NCBI GenBank assembly: GCA_013374505.1
Contig: QENJ01000073.1
Location: 1-11,117 of the forward strand
Length of the DNA: 11,117 nt
Source of the DNA: Candidatus Methanophagaceae archaeon
Lineage (GTDB): Archaea > Halobacteriota > Syntropharchaeia > Alkanophagales > Methanospirareceae
Direction: 5' to 3'
Each line of letters begins with the position of its first letter. The first letter of the stretch is position 1. Made by a program: the position numbers and the translations under genes. Of the stretch, positions 1 to 6,447 are shown piece by piece. A model generated the notes under the pieces. The model searched no databases. It saw nothing but the letters and a program-made list of their open reading frames with translations, and had not been told where the DNA came from.

Positions 1-2
1 AT

Positions 3-158
3 GCAATCATGTATTTCAATGAGGATGGATTTGAGCTAGAGTTTAACGTGAAAAAGACAAAAGAAGCATATTACGGGCATATCGAAAGCATAAACAGCTT
101 TGTCGCGAAGATGAGGGAGAAGATAAACATCCTGGATGCCATTTCTCTTTCACACTAA
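3..158 (+). CDS. C-terminal fragment of an unidentified protein (runs off left edge)
   Basis: An open frame enters from the left edge and gives 51 residues before a TAA stop. The peptide is charged and looks natural: it begins AIMYFNEDGFELEF, has a lysine-rich middle and ends INILDAISLSH. I do not recognise the family. A methionine at position 9 could be an internal start, but the frame is open to the edge, so it is more likely the tail of a longer gene. The amphipathic stretch IESINSFVAKMREKINIL suggests a terminal helix. No terminator hairpin follows; the next 180 bases are non-coding. Confidence 0.45.
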   Translation, partial: AIMYFNEDGFELEFNVKKTKEAYYGHIESINSFVAKMREKINILDAISLSH

Positions 159-344
159 GCATCTTGAAGCAAATTACTGTCTAGTTTGCACGATTGCATC
201 TTTCTGCATGCGGGTTTCATCGGGTAATCGATTTTTTGTGCAGATTCACAATTTTTATCTGGGGATGGGTGACCAATAGTTCTGGAAGTACACGAAAAGC
301 CATCAAATAATATACGTTGGTAAGTATTTATACATAAAAAGAAA

Positions 345-483
345 TTATCTGAAATTAGAGAGTTTGTTGAACCAAAACTTAGATCTCCTCCCCCAGACTT
401 CTGTATATATCAACTTGCCGCTCCCCTTCAAGATACCTCAGAACTGCATTAATTCGTTCTTCCTCTTCTGGTGTATGTTCCAT
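345..483 (-). pseudogene. Remnant of a helix-turn-helix transposase, N-terminus only, frameshifted
   Basis: Reading leftward from an ATG at 483, the peptide begins MEHTPEEEERINAVLRYLEG and continues ERQVDIYRSLG before a stop at 379. Shifting frame near 389 gives RRSKFWFNKLSNF and a stop at 345. Together these match the N-terminal helix-turn-helix of archaeal IS630/DDE-type transposases, where a motif like DIYRSLGRSKxWFYKWL is usual. Only about 45 of several hundred residues remain, and no catalytic DDE region is visible, so it is a dead fragment. The motif match is from memory of the family. The frameshift and truncation are read directly. Confidence 0.6.
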
Positions 484-733
484 GATACTTCACTAAAGAA
501 CTATCATAGAAGCAGCCAAGTATCAGTATCGCAAAAATTACGGTTTCAAAACTCGCATGCTGTACTTAAATCGCTATTTCCTAAAGGTGACATAAAAACT
601 CGCTTATTGCTGTGATGTGTTTTATAGCTACTTCATAGCAGTTAAGGTATTCGATGGTGTGAACCTTCCATATTTAAAATGAAAAGGTATTCGATGGTGT
701 GAGCCTTTCCACCTACCGTTAGCGGTTAAATCA
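484..733. other. Gene-free stretch
   Basis: No convincing coding frame exists on either strand. A plus-strand open frame at 364-615 is low in complexity and overlaps the transposase remnant on the other strand, so it is not called. The only structure seen is the pair of direct repeats at 644-707. The next gene to the right is a broken leftward gene, so this is its downstream flank. Confidence 0.5.
644..707. repeat. Two direct repeats spaced 40 bp
   Basis: AAGGTATTCGATGGTGTGA occurs at 644-662 and again at 684-702. It is followed by ACCTT in the first copy and GCCTT in the second, so the matching unit is about 24 bp with one change. Each copy can fold weakly, AAGG..TTC against GAR-CCTT, with a two-base bulge. 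Forty base pairs is close to four helical turns, so both copies would face the same side of DNA. Two copies are too few for a CRISPR. They may be protein-binding sites or the residue of a small duplication. Confidence 0.7.
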
Positions 734-1513
734 CTACTCCTTCTTAAGTTCAACGTTTACCGTTTTTGTTATCCAGATTGTACAGTCAGCATCGTTGATT
801 TATCATTATAATTTGACTTTGAGAAGTCCAAGCAGTAATTCCCGACCTCAACATTTGTGAACTTGTAATAACCCGTTTCGTTTGTAGCTGTAATCCTCGG
901 AACTACACCCGAATCCTGTGCTGTTAGGCTAACAGCTACTCCACCTAGCCCACTATTAAGGTACGTTACCCGCGCCCCGTTATTAACCCTTAATGTAACA
1001 CCCCAAACGTACCGTTCTTCGCAGGTGCTGTTCCTACTTGATATAGTGTTCGCCTTCCGCCAGTTGCACATCAAAAAAATTCAGCTCGCTCGTGTTGTCA
1101 CCAGAACCACCATTAACGATGCAGTTTAGCATTACCACCGAACCACTCGAACCGTTTAGTATCGGCTGCTTATTGTTTGCATCATAAACTAACGCGACCC
1201 GGGTGCCCCACTCATAGTTACAATAAGACGGATCTTTCCAATTTGAAGTAAGAGCACCACTTGAACATCCACGACGTTTAAGACGCTGTTATCGTATAAT
1301 ACGTTAAATACTACCGCAGGAATTGGTCCATTCTGCACATTTGTAATATTCACGGGTATCAATACATGCGTATCTTTGTATCCCCTTGTATCCTCAACGC
1401 CGAAGTGGGTAACAGCAGGCGGTGTTGATGCCTGCGTTGCAAACGTTGCGATTACAACAAATAGTACCAGCAGGCTCAAGACCGATTGCCAATCCCTTTT
1501 TCTGTTTATTCAT
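734..1513 (-). pseudogene. Secreted cohesin + CarboxypepD-like surface protein, multiply frameshifted
   Basis: Repairing about five single-base shifts restores one protein of roughly 260 residues. Starting at ATG 1513, it has a signal peptide with core LSLLVLFVVIATFATQA. Next comes a cohesin-like beta-sandwich (VLIPVNITNVQNGPIPAVVF, DNSVLNVVDV, later GTRVALVYDANN and SGSVVMLNCIV). It ends in a CarboxypepD_reg-like repeat (GGVAVSLT, NETGYYKFTNVEVGNYCLDF) and the tail TKTVNVELKKE with a stop at 734. The shifts lie near 1497 (an A run), 1257, 1043, 1003 and 771; at 771 a single lost A separates VQSG from ITKTV. A weak Shine-Dalgarno (GGAAG) precedes the ATG. Intact relatives are archaeal cell-surface proteins. 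This copy cannot make a full product unless the shifts are sequencing errors. Confidence 0.8.
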
Positions 1514-1597
1514 TTTTCTTCCTTTTAGCCCCTGCTACTTTTACGCCTCTATCCTACCCGTGAATTGGCCTTTCATCTGTGCTATGTCTGATAACAA

Positions 1598-2570
1598 TCA
1601 ATAGCTGTGAGTATATAAAACAAGATTCTCAAAAACCAATATCGCCGTGATCAAATCCTCAAATGCAACGCCCGTTGACTTGAAGAACGTTATATCATCA
1701 ACGCTCGTCCTGCCCCTTGCTTTACCGAGCAACACATCACCCAGCGGGATCAAATACGCTTTAGCCACTAATCCTTTTTCCAATCCCTGGTAAACCTCAC
1801 CCGAGTGCACGCACTGCGCTAAATCATCAATGACAATCTTAGTTTTTTTTAGCACTTCCGGCTCGAATTCTATCTTCGTTTTCGAATCGGCACCTACACC
1901 GTTAAGATGCGTCCCTGGTCTTATCAAATCCGAAGAGATGAAAGGTTCCATAGCAGCAGTTAGCGTTGTAACGATATCGGAGCCCATCACGTCTTCCAGA
2001 CCGACAACCGCTATGTCAACACCAAATTCTCTCTCATAACTCTCTTTGAACGCTATCGCTTGTTGGTCTCTAATATCAAACGCTTTTATTCGGTCAATCG
2101 AAGGTCTTACCGTCAGTATTGCCTTAGCCTGAATATGCTTGTTTGCCCGTGCCTACTATACCAAGTGTCTCGCAATCCGTCCGCGACAACACTTCGGTTG
2201 CAACGCCCGTAGCAGCTCCGGTTCTATAGGCAGTCATCTCTTCTGCCTGCATTATAGCTATTAATTGCTGTGTCTCAGAATCTCGGAGCAGATATTCACC
2301 GAATACCGTAGGCAAACCGAGTTTCTTGTTCTCAGGCGCAGTAGAAACAATCTTCACACCGCAATACTTGTTGTTATATTTCGGTAGATACGCCGGCATA
2401 CATCTCATATCCGACACTTCTGTATTAACGTATACCTTTGCAGGTGCGACCACATCTCCGGCAGAGCTTTGCTCGAATCCTTTTTTTATCGCCGAGATGA
2501 AAGTACTCCAGCCTATGCGCTCTAGCGTTTCTTTCAGGTCAGTGTGGTATAGGCACTATAAAAAAACCAC
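1598..2570 (-). pseudogene. Ornithine cyclodeaminase / alanine dehydrogenase family gene, frameshifted
   Basis: Family members use NAD(P) to deaminate ornithine, alanine or related amino acids (in some, an imine-reduction step). The N-terminal part shows DMRCMPAYLP, GVKIVS, a GEYLLRDSETQQLIAIM strand and AYRTGAATGVATEVLSR. The Rossmann motif LGIVGTGKQA then runs into a stop near 2124. A shift near 2135 resumes with HIQAKAILTV, then MGSDIVTTLT, PGTHLNGVGAD and VDDITFFKSTGVAFEDL, ending at TGA 1598. The full span would code for about 320 residues, normal for the family. The N-terminus is also damaged: an in-frame TAG at 2556-2558 sits between a possible GTG start at 2570 and LYHTDLKETLERIG. The right side abuts the IS91-type element. 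The substrate cannot be assigned. Confidence 0.85.
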
Positions 2571-2582
2571 GCCCGCGCTGTG

Positions 2583-2619
2583 TCAGTTATTACCACTACC
2601 CAACAGTAGATATAACTGA
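2583..2619. repeat. Inverted repeat before the transposase gene
   Basis: TCAGTTAT at 2583-2590 is exactly mirrored by ATAACTGA at 2612-2619, with a 21-base loop. The right arm ends on the first base of the transposase ATG. It could be the terIS-side structure of the element or an operator controlling transposase expression. A second imperfect stem, GTGTGGT/ACCACGC, lies just left, at about 2541-2573. Confidence 0.6.
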
Positions 2620-3785
2620 TGCACCCAGCAGACATCTTCACACCTGGAACCTGCCTCTTCCTCGTTCTCCTCTGTAGCCTTACTACTACAGCCCCTCTAA
2701 CGGTCAAACACATATTCGAGGACAATCACAACTGGGCGGCATTTCACCTTGCGGAAAAAGATAACCTCCGCAATATTGAAATAAACGAAGTCAACAAGAT
2801 GCTGTCCTGCAAGGACGCGAGTCGCGGCTTCTTCACATACGAGTGTGAACACTGTAACATCATGAAAACAGTCTATTTCGGCTGCAACAGTCGCATCTGC
2901 ACGAATTGTGGCAAGAATCACACAGACAAATGGGCAAAATCTCTCGGAAACGCACTATTCAATGTACCTCACCGACATGCGGTGCTCACGATTCCTGATG
3001 CTCTTTGGCCCATTGTGAGGCGAAATCGTTTTCTACACAAGGTTTTGATGGATGCGGCAATTGCTGCGATCAACGACACAATTTCCTACAAGCACAGAAA
3101 CGGACAATTGACGGCTGGCGCTATCGTGGTGTTGCATCCATTTTCCAAGCGTATGGACTTCAATTCACATCTCCATATACTCGTGACCGAAGGTGGATTC
3201 GACAAACGCGGCAGGTTCATACACCAAAAAATCATCCCTTTCAACGCTATGCGGAAAACATGGCAATATCAGGTACTTACCCAGTTCAAAGCGGCACTTC
3301 CTAAGACTAGTGGATTCGCGGTGCACATAGACCAACTTTTCAAGAAATATCACAAGGGCTTTGTCGTATATCTCCCAGAAGAATCCAGAATTACAAACAA
3401 ACGAAAGATAGCACGGTATGTAGCCAGATACATCCGGCATCCTGCGGTCGCAAACACACGATTGCACCGATATGACGGGAAAAAGGTCACATTCTGGTAC
3501 AAGGATCATGAGGGCAAGAGGCATTTCGTGACTATGGCGGTGCGGGAGTTCATTAGAGCATTGATTCAGCACATTCCGGATCGGAATTTCAAAATGATAC
3601 GCCATTACGGTGCTTACAGCCGTAGAACAAAAAGGAAATATTCCAGATATTTACAGAGAAGTATAAGGCAGGTTACATTCGAGGACATTATTACGAAAGC
3701 GAATAAATGGGCACCAAATTGTCCATCTTCTTATACACGTGGAAGAAAAATGACATTCATGTGCTATGGAAGGGTCCACCGATAG
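2619..3785 (+). CDS. IS91-family HUH/Y2 transposase with N-terminal zinc-binding domain
   Basis: This protein of about 388 residues nicks and joins DNA ends to mobilise its element by rolling circle. It has an N-terminal zinc finger with CxxC pairs (CEHCN, then CTNCGKNHTDKW, about residues 76-102). The conserved stretch NVPHRHAVLTIP follows, then the HUH metal-binding motif in MDFNSHLHILVTEGG near residue 183. Near residues 267-275 is ARYVARYIRHP. The likely catalytic tyrosine pair is in MIRHYGAYSRRTK near residue 330. Length and domain order fit IS91/IS801 transposases. The true start is uncertain, because family similarity begins at VKHIFEDNHNW (about residue 29) and the first 28 residues are hydrophobic and atypical. 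No frameshift is seen, so it may be active. Confidence 0.88.
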   Translation: MHPADIFTPGTCLFLVLLCSLTTTAPLTVKHIFEDNHNWAAFHLAEKDNLRNIEINEVNKMLSCKDASRGFFTYECEHCNIMKTVYFGCNSRICTNCGKNHTDKWAKSLGNALFNVPHRHAVLTIPDALWPIVRRNRFLHKVLMDAAIAAINDTISYKHRNGQLTAGAIVVLHPFSKRMDFNSHLHILVTEGGFDKRGRFIHQKIIPFNAMRKTWQYQVLTQFKAALPKTSGFAVHIDQLFKKYHKGFVVYLPEESRITNKRKIARYVARYIRHPAVANTRLHRYDGKKVTFWYKDHEGKRHFVTMAVREFIRALIQHIPDRNFKMIRHYGAYSRRTKRKYSRYLQRSIRQVTFEDIITKANKWAPNCPSSYTRGRKMTFMCYGRVHR

Positions 3786-3903
3786 AAAACGAAGTTTTTG
3801 GATGCAAATTATCAGATTGGAACCACCCCATGCTTAGCCGTAGCTAACATTTGATTTGCACCCGAAGGGTGCTTTCTTTGCTAACCACAGATTACACATA
3901 TTT
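3786..3903. other. Structured 3' flank of the IS91-type gene (candidate oriIS or terminator)
   Basis: There are three nested or adjacent inverted repeats. GCAAAT (3804-3809) pairs with ATTTGC (3854-3859). TTAGC/GCTAA (3834-3838/3843-3847) has a 4-base loop. GCACCC-GAA-GGGTGC (3858-3872) is a perfect 6-bp stem with a 3-base loop, followed by TTTCTTT. The last could end transposase transcription. The cluster also sits where IS91 elements carry their origin of transfer. It shares no sequence with the array to the right. Confidence 0.5.
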
Positions 3904-4264
3904 TCACGAGAAGATACTACTCTGGATCCGGATTAAGTGCACTATTGCTTTTTTATTTTCTTCATTTTCCAGCATCTCTTTTATTTTTTTCCCGTCCAGG
4001 CAAAGTTCAAAGTCACACAGCTCGTAATACCGCCCTCGCTCTGTCACCTTTTCCAAGCTCTGTCTTACCCTTCACTACCCCCACCTCTTCGAGTTTCCGA
4101 AGGTGCAGATACAGAAGAGGTCGAGATATTTCTAACTCCCGGGCTAACTCAGAACTGTATTTCTTCTTCTCTTTCTTCTCTGATAGTGCGGCTATTATGC
4201 GAAGTCTGTGTCTATTGCTCAGTGTTCCGCAAAGTTTTATTATTTCAGCCAGTGTTTTTGTCAT
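3904..4264 (-). pseudogene. ArsR-type winged-helix regulator, copy 1, frameshifted near the C-terminus
   Basis: Starting at ATG 4264, the protein begins MTKTLAEIIKLCGTLSNRHR. A full winged helix follows: LRIIAALSEKKEKKK, then SELARELEISRPLLYLHLRK with the recognition helix, then EEVGVVKGKTELGKG. One extra base near 4037 relative to copy 2 turns the expected RASKYYELCDFELC into RARAVLRAV and a stop at 4013. Without it the frame runs through ELCDFELCLDGKKIKEMLEN to TGA at 3904. No classical ELCVCDL metal site is present. The DNA-binding domain is whole, so the shortened 83-residue product may still bind DNA. It is divergent from the A1 gene, and the shared upstream region holds tandem palindromes, suggesting self-control and control of A1/B1. 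Confidence 0.8.
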
Positions 4265-4270
4265 AATTTT

Positions 4271-4304
4271 CTTACATATGTAAGCTTTTTCTTACATATG
4301 TAAG
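4271..4304. promoter_or_regulatory. Tandem palindromic operators
   Basis: CTTACATATGTAAG, a perfect 14-bp palindrome, occurs at 4271-4284 and 4291-4304. The two are 20 bp apart, two helical turns, so they lie on the same DNA face. They sit 6 bp from the regulator start and overlap the TTACATAT that would serve as its TATA box. Binding by the winged-helix dimer would block its own transcription. The rightward TATA box lies about 22 bp further on. Confidence 0.75.
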
Positions 4305-4315
4305 TTTTAACTATC

Positions 4316-4335
4316 AGAAGGAAAGTTTTATATAT
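4316..4335 (+). promoter_or_regulatory. Archaeal BRE/TATA promoter for the A1-B1 genes
   Basis: GGAAAG (BRE-like, 4320-4325) is followed by TTTTATATATT (4326-4335 plus one base). A start about 25 bp downstream, near 4358, would give a 5' leader of roughly 170 nt before A1. The same BRE/TATA arrangement is kept in unit 2. Confidence 0.55.
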
Positions 4336-4420
4336 TACGTTTAAGAATGAATAACGTACGCGGTGAATCATTACTACCCATCGCGATATAAAAGGGGTAG
4401 CAAAAAGAAGGCGGGAAGAA

Positions 4421-4522
4421 ATGGAGATGTTAGGAATGGTAGAAGTGCCGTCGGGTACTGCGGTAAGTGCATCAGAGCGCCGAGGGGGGTGCCCTATAAA
4501 TACCCAAACCAATAGGAGGTGA
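4421..4522 (+). CDS. Possible 33-residue leader peptide whose stop lies in the A1 Shine-Dalgarno site
   Basis: ATG at 4421 opens a 33-codon frame (MEMLGMVEVPSGTAVSASER at the start, ending TQTNRR). Its TGA at 4520-4522 is embedded in AGGAGGTGAT. Unit 2 keeps the same frame, with two synonymous and two missense differences. The upstream GCGGGAAG is a weak ribosome site. If translated, it could couple ribosome passage to A1 initiation. It may equally be a chance frame inside a conserved RNA leader. Confidence 0.25.
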   Translation: MEMLGMVEVPSGTAVSASERRGGCPINTQTNRR

Positions 4523-4523
4523 T
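4469..4523 (+). promoter_or_regulatory. Conserved leader element, copy 1 (hairpin + Shine-Dalgarno)
   Basis: This 55-base block runs from GCATCAGAGCGCC to AGGAGGTGAT, just before A1. GCGCC (4477-4481) pairs with GGTGC (4488-4492) across a purine loop. An exclusive alternative is GGGT (4487-4490) with ACCC (4502-4505). CTATAAATA at 4494-4502 resembles a TATA box, but a start from it would fall at or after the Shine-Dalgarno site, so it is more likely part of the RNA leader. Confidence 0.7.
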
Positions 4524-4529
4524 ATAAAA

Positions 4530-5114
4530 ATGAAAAAACAACTTGCAATAGCAATTGTAGCGATAATGCTAATGGCGGTTTTGATAGCGCCGCCAGTTAT
4601 GGCATCCGCGGTGAAGGATGGAAATTCAGTGCAGTACTCTTCTCATCGGGGACTCAATTATATAACCGATAACTCTGTTACAGCATCCAATCAGCCATAT
4701 ATTACCCTGAGTAATGGAATAGGGGAGCGGGAGATCGGTTCGCGGGTCAACTATTATAGAGCACCCGTACCTGTTAGAACGTCTAATCAGGCAATAGTCA
4801 GGGGTAATGAAATAACGTCCAATCACTCAATTTTTCGGGATAACGGAATGTTAAAACCGAAGGAGAACACTCCACGGTACTCTGCTGATGGAGTGAGACT
4901 GTGGGTGTTTACTATTTCAGAGGACTATGCAAAAAGAATAGCGGAGATGAAAAATGGCTCTACAGGCATGCCCAATTGTTGCAAATTTAAGACGAGCAAC
5001 CTTGCAATTGGTGAGTCTGATGGTTCTGTACTAATAGGAGACGCCCCAGCACCGGTAAAATTAATAACGTCAGAACTTCTAAAAAATGGGACGCTGTTAC
5101 ATGTGGTTAACTGA
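4530..5114 (+). CDS. Secreted protein type A, copy 1 (A1), unknown function
   Basis: A 194-residue protein with a clear signal peptide: MKKQ, a hydrophobic core, then PPVMASA with cleavage expected after residue 27. I do not recognise the mature part. Residues 28-90 (SVQYSS, GLNYITDNSVTASNQPYITL, GIGEREIGSRV, YYRAPVPVRTSNQAIV) are almost identical to A2. Afterwards the two diverge, except for YSADG near residue 118 and APVKLITSELLKNGTLL near the end. A1 stops where A2 continues for about 90 more residues, so A1 may be a shortened form. The start is set by a strong AGGAGGTGAT 6 bases before ATG. It is followed after 191 bases by B1 on the same strand, with its own leader copy. Confidence 0.8.
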   Translation: MKKQLAIAIVAIMLMAVLIAPPVMASAVKDGNSVQYSSHRGLNYITDNSVTASNQPYITLSNGIGEREIGSRVNYYRAPVPVRTSNQAIVRGNEITSNHSIFRDNGMLKPKENTPRYSADGVRLWVFTISEDYAKRIAEMKNGSTGMPNCCKFKTSNLAIGESDGSVLIGDAPAPVKLITSELLKNGTLLHVVN

Positions 5115-5242
5115 AACATGTGAAAAACATAGGTATGAGGTTCTCAATGATTATCTGCGATTACACAAAAAGAGGTCTTCGTTATGACGACAACGGCAAT
5201 TGACGTATAAACAGGGATTTGCTTTCGGGTAGTGTAGAGAGA

Positions 5243-5298
5243 GCATCAGAGCGCCGAGGAGGGGTGCTATATAAATACCCAAACCAATAGGAGGTGAT
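5243..5298 (+). promoter_or_regulatory. Conserved leader element, copy 2
   Basis: Same order as copy 1: GCATCAGAGCGCC, purine loop, GGTGC, TATAAATACCC and AGGAGGTGAT. The stem is GCGCC (5251-5255) with GGTGC (5263-5267) and a 7-base loop. It lies within the 191-base gap between A1 and B1, so each gene carries its own copy whether or not the two are cotranscribed. Confidence 0.7.
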
Positions 5299-5305
5299 GA
5301 AAAAA

Positions 5306-5797
5306 ATGAAAAAACAAATTGTAATGGTAACAGTAGCGGTAATGCTAATGGCGGTTTTGATAGCGCCGCCAGTTATGGCATCCGCGGGTGACAAGACAAT
5401 CAATGTAGGTGGAAACCAATTAAAAGTGGTAGAAATCAAAGATAACAACATAGAAGGTATATTCGGGGGAAAGGCATTTATTCACATCCGTCGTGATATA
5501 TTTGGGCAATTAGATCCAAATGAGGCTCATGGATATGGATATACTCTGAGTGAAGGCGTAAGAGTAAGAATATCAATAGATCACACGCCAACAGATGCGA
5601 CTGGTATCATCCTGGGTATCTGGGATGAAGACTTAAGTAACGGCGTATATTTAGAAGATAACAACCAGGATGGACACGCATATTTCCCCTCCAGCTCAGG
5701 TATGTACACAATACCAGAGGACGGTTATTACTATATAATCGTAGGAGCACAAGAAGATGGTTTTAGTTATGACGGATGTATAGATAGATGGTTTTAG
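5306..5797 (+). CDS. Secreted protein type B, copy 1 (B1), PPC-like beta domain, altered C-terminus
   Basis: A 163-residue exported protein. The start is put at ATG 5306, 11 bases after GGAGG; an ATG at 5297 is too close to the site. The signal peptide (MKKQIVMVTV, then PPVMASA) is nearly the same as in A1, with 48 identical bases between the two genes. The mature part (VRVRISIDHTPT, GIILGIWDEDL, DGHAYFPSSSGMYTIPEDGY, YYIIVGAQEDGFSYDG) resembles the beta-sandwich of bacterial pre-peptidase C-terminal (PPC) domains. That resemblance is moderate and from pattern only. An exact 31-bp tandem duplication at the 3' end replaces the expected ending CIDFYIG with CIDRWF. The gene converges on regulator copy 2, overlapping its former tail. 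Confidence 0.8.
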   Translation: MKKQIVMVTVAVMLMAVLIAPPVMASAGDKTINVGGNQLKVVEIKDNNIEGIFGGKAFIHIRRDIFGQLDPNEAHGYGYTLSEGVRVRISIDHTPTDATGIILGIWDEDLSNGVYLEDNNQDGHAYFPSSSGMYTIPEDGYYYIIVGAQEDGFSYDGCIDRWF

Positions 5798-5816
5798 TTA
5801 TGACGGATGTATAGAT
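5755..5816 (+). repeat. Exact 31-bp tandem duplication at the end of B1
   Basis: The 31-base unit at 5755-5785, beginning AGATGGTTTTAGTTATGACG, is repeated without change at 5786-5816. Thirty-one is not a multiple of three, so the second copy is read in another frame and B1 stops early at 5797. Removing one copy restores a reading frame to TAG at 5829-5831, which aligns with the B2 stop. Confidence 0.95.
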
Positions 5817-6183
5817 TTCTACATTGGGTAGAGGTATCCTTTACCACCACCTTTTGCTTCCCCTTTTTTTCTTTTTTTTCTTCATTTTCCAACATCTCTC
5901 TTATCTTTTTCCCGTTCAGGCAAAGTTCAAAGTCACACAGCTCGTAATACTTACTCGCTCTACTACCTTTTCCAAGCTCTGTCTTACCCTTCAATATCCC
6001 CTCCCTTTCAAGTTTCTGGAGGTGCAGATACAGATGAGGTCGAGATATTTCTAACTCCTAGGCTAACTCAGAACTGTATTTTTTCTTCTCTTTCTTCTCT
6101 GATAGTGCGGCTATTATGCGAAGTCTGTGTCTATTGCTCAGTGTTCCGCAAAGTTTTATTATTTCAGTCAGTGTTTTTGTCAT
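5794..6183 (-). pseudogene. ArsR-type winged-helix regulator, copy 2, internal stop
   Basis: From ATG 6183 it reads MTKTLTEIIKLCGTLSNRHR, with the same winged helix as copies 1 and 3. At about residue 49 TAG replaces the CGG arginine codon, giving SELA-stop-ELEIS just before the recognition helix. The frame then continues open through RPHLYLHLQKL, KGKTELGKG, SKYYELCDFELCLNGKKI and a lysine-rich tail. This copy preserves the C-terminal tail best. The product would be a 48-residue fragment without the recognition helix, so it should be non-functional unless reinitiation occurs. The tail overlaps the end of B1 by four bases. Confidence 0.82.
5826..5880 (+). terminator. Terminator region of unit 1
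   Basis: GGTA-TCCTT-TACC (5833-5845) forms a short stem. It is followed by CTTTTGCTTCCCC and long T runs (5864-5870, 5872-5879). The same order follows B2. T-rich ends of this sort stop archaeal RNA polymerase. On the opposite strand it is the lysine-rich tail of regulator copy 2. Confidence 0.6.
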
Positions 6184-6189
6184 AATTTT

Positions 6190-6223
6190 CTTACATATGT
6201 AAGTTTTTTCTTACATATGTAAG
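6190..6223. promoter_or_regulatory. Tandem palindromic operators, unit 2
   Basis: CTTACATATGTAAG occurs at 6190-6203 and 6210-6223, with the same 20-bp spacing and the same 6-bp distance to the regulator start as in unit 1. Both palindromes are unchanged even though this unit's regulator has an internal stop. The sites may therefore still be used by a regulator encoded elsewhere. Confidence 0.75.
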
Positions 6224-6235
6224 TTTTAACTATCA

Positions 6236-6253
6236 GAAGGAAAGTTTTACATA
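6236..6253 (+). promoter_or_regulatory. Archaeal BRE/TATA promoter for the A2-B2 genes
   Basis: AGAAGGAAAG is followed by TTTTACATA, in the same position relative to the operators as in unit 1. The TATA box carries a C where unit 1 has T, which may weaken it. Confidence 0.5.
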
Positions 6254-6338
6254 CTAGGTTCAATATAACTAACTTTTGCGTTAAGTCATTGCTACCAGTG
6301 CGATAGAAAGCGAGGGAGCAAAAAGAAGGCGGGAAAAA

Positions 6339-6440
6339 ATGGAGATGCTAGGAATGGTAGAAGTGCCTTCGGGTACTGCGGTAAGTGCATCAGAGCGCCG
6401 AGGGGGGCGCCCTATAAATGCCCAAACCAATAGGAGGTGA
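6339..6440 (+). CDS. Possible 33-residue leader peptide, unit 2
   Basis: This is the counterpart of the frame at 4421-4522, beginning MEMLGMVEVPSGTAVSASER and ending TQTNRR, with TGA inside the A2 Shine-Dalgarno site. It differs from unit 1 by Cys to Arg and Thr to Ala, plus two synonymous changes. With so few changes this neither proves nor excludes coding. Confidence 0.25.
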   Translation: MEMLGMVEVPSGTAVSASERRGGRPINAQTNRR

Positions 6441-6441
6441 T
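6387..6441 (+). promoter_or_regulatory. Conserved leader element, copy 3
   Basis: The stem GCGCC (6395-6399) pairs with GGCGC (6406-6410), replacing the G-U pair of copies 1 and 2 with G-C. The alternative stem also stays paired: GGGC with GCCC instead of GGGT with ACCC, a compensating double change. AGGAGGTGAT ends the element before A2. Confidence 0.7.
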
Positions 6442-6447
6442 ATAAAA

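Larger units (their letters stand above)
2571..3880 (+). mobile_element. IS91-type (HUH, rolling-circle) insertion element, approximate limits
   Basis: The element is inferred from the transposase at 2619-3785 plus structured flanks: an 8-bp inverted repeat just before the gene (2583-2619) and nested hairpins just after it (3804-3872). IS91 elements lack terminal inverted repeats and target duplications; they move by rolling circle between a 5' terIS and a 3' oriIS. The limits given are therefore estimates. The left limit is set where the ornithine cyclodeaminase-like gene loses its start, and the right limit past the last hairpin. The canonical target tetranucleotide (GTTC or CTTG) could not be placed at either end. 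Confidence 0.5.

Noticed and set aside
644..707. Short CRISPR array
   Set aside because: There are only two repeats, the spacer is about 16 bp, and no cas gene is nearby.
3165..3605. Minus-strand open frame inside the transposase
   Set aside because: It is a shadow of the transposase gene with no recognisable motif.
3937..4283. Plus-strand open frames opposite regulator copy 1
   Set aside because: They are shadows of the regulator coding strand, rich in Ser, Phe and Leu from T-rich antisense codons.
4494..4502. CTATAAATA in the leader elements as the TATA box for each secreted-protein gene
   Set aside because: A start about 25 bp downstream would cut off the strong Shine-Dalgarno site, so the sequence is better taken as part of the leader. 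Transcript mapping could reverse this.
4261..4554. Minus-strand open frame over the promoter and leader of A1
   Set aside because: It is antisense to conserved regulatory DNA and recurs in unit 2 only because the DNA is duplicated.
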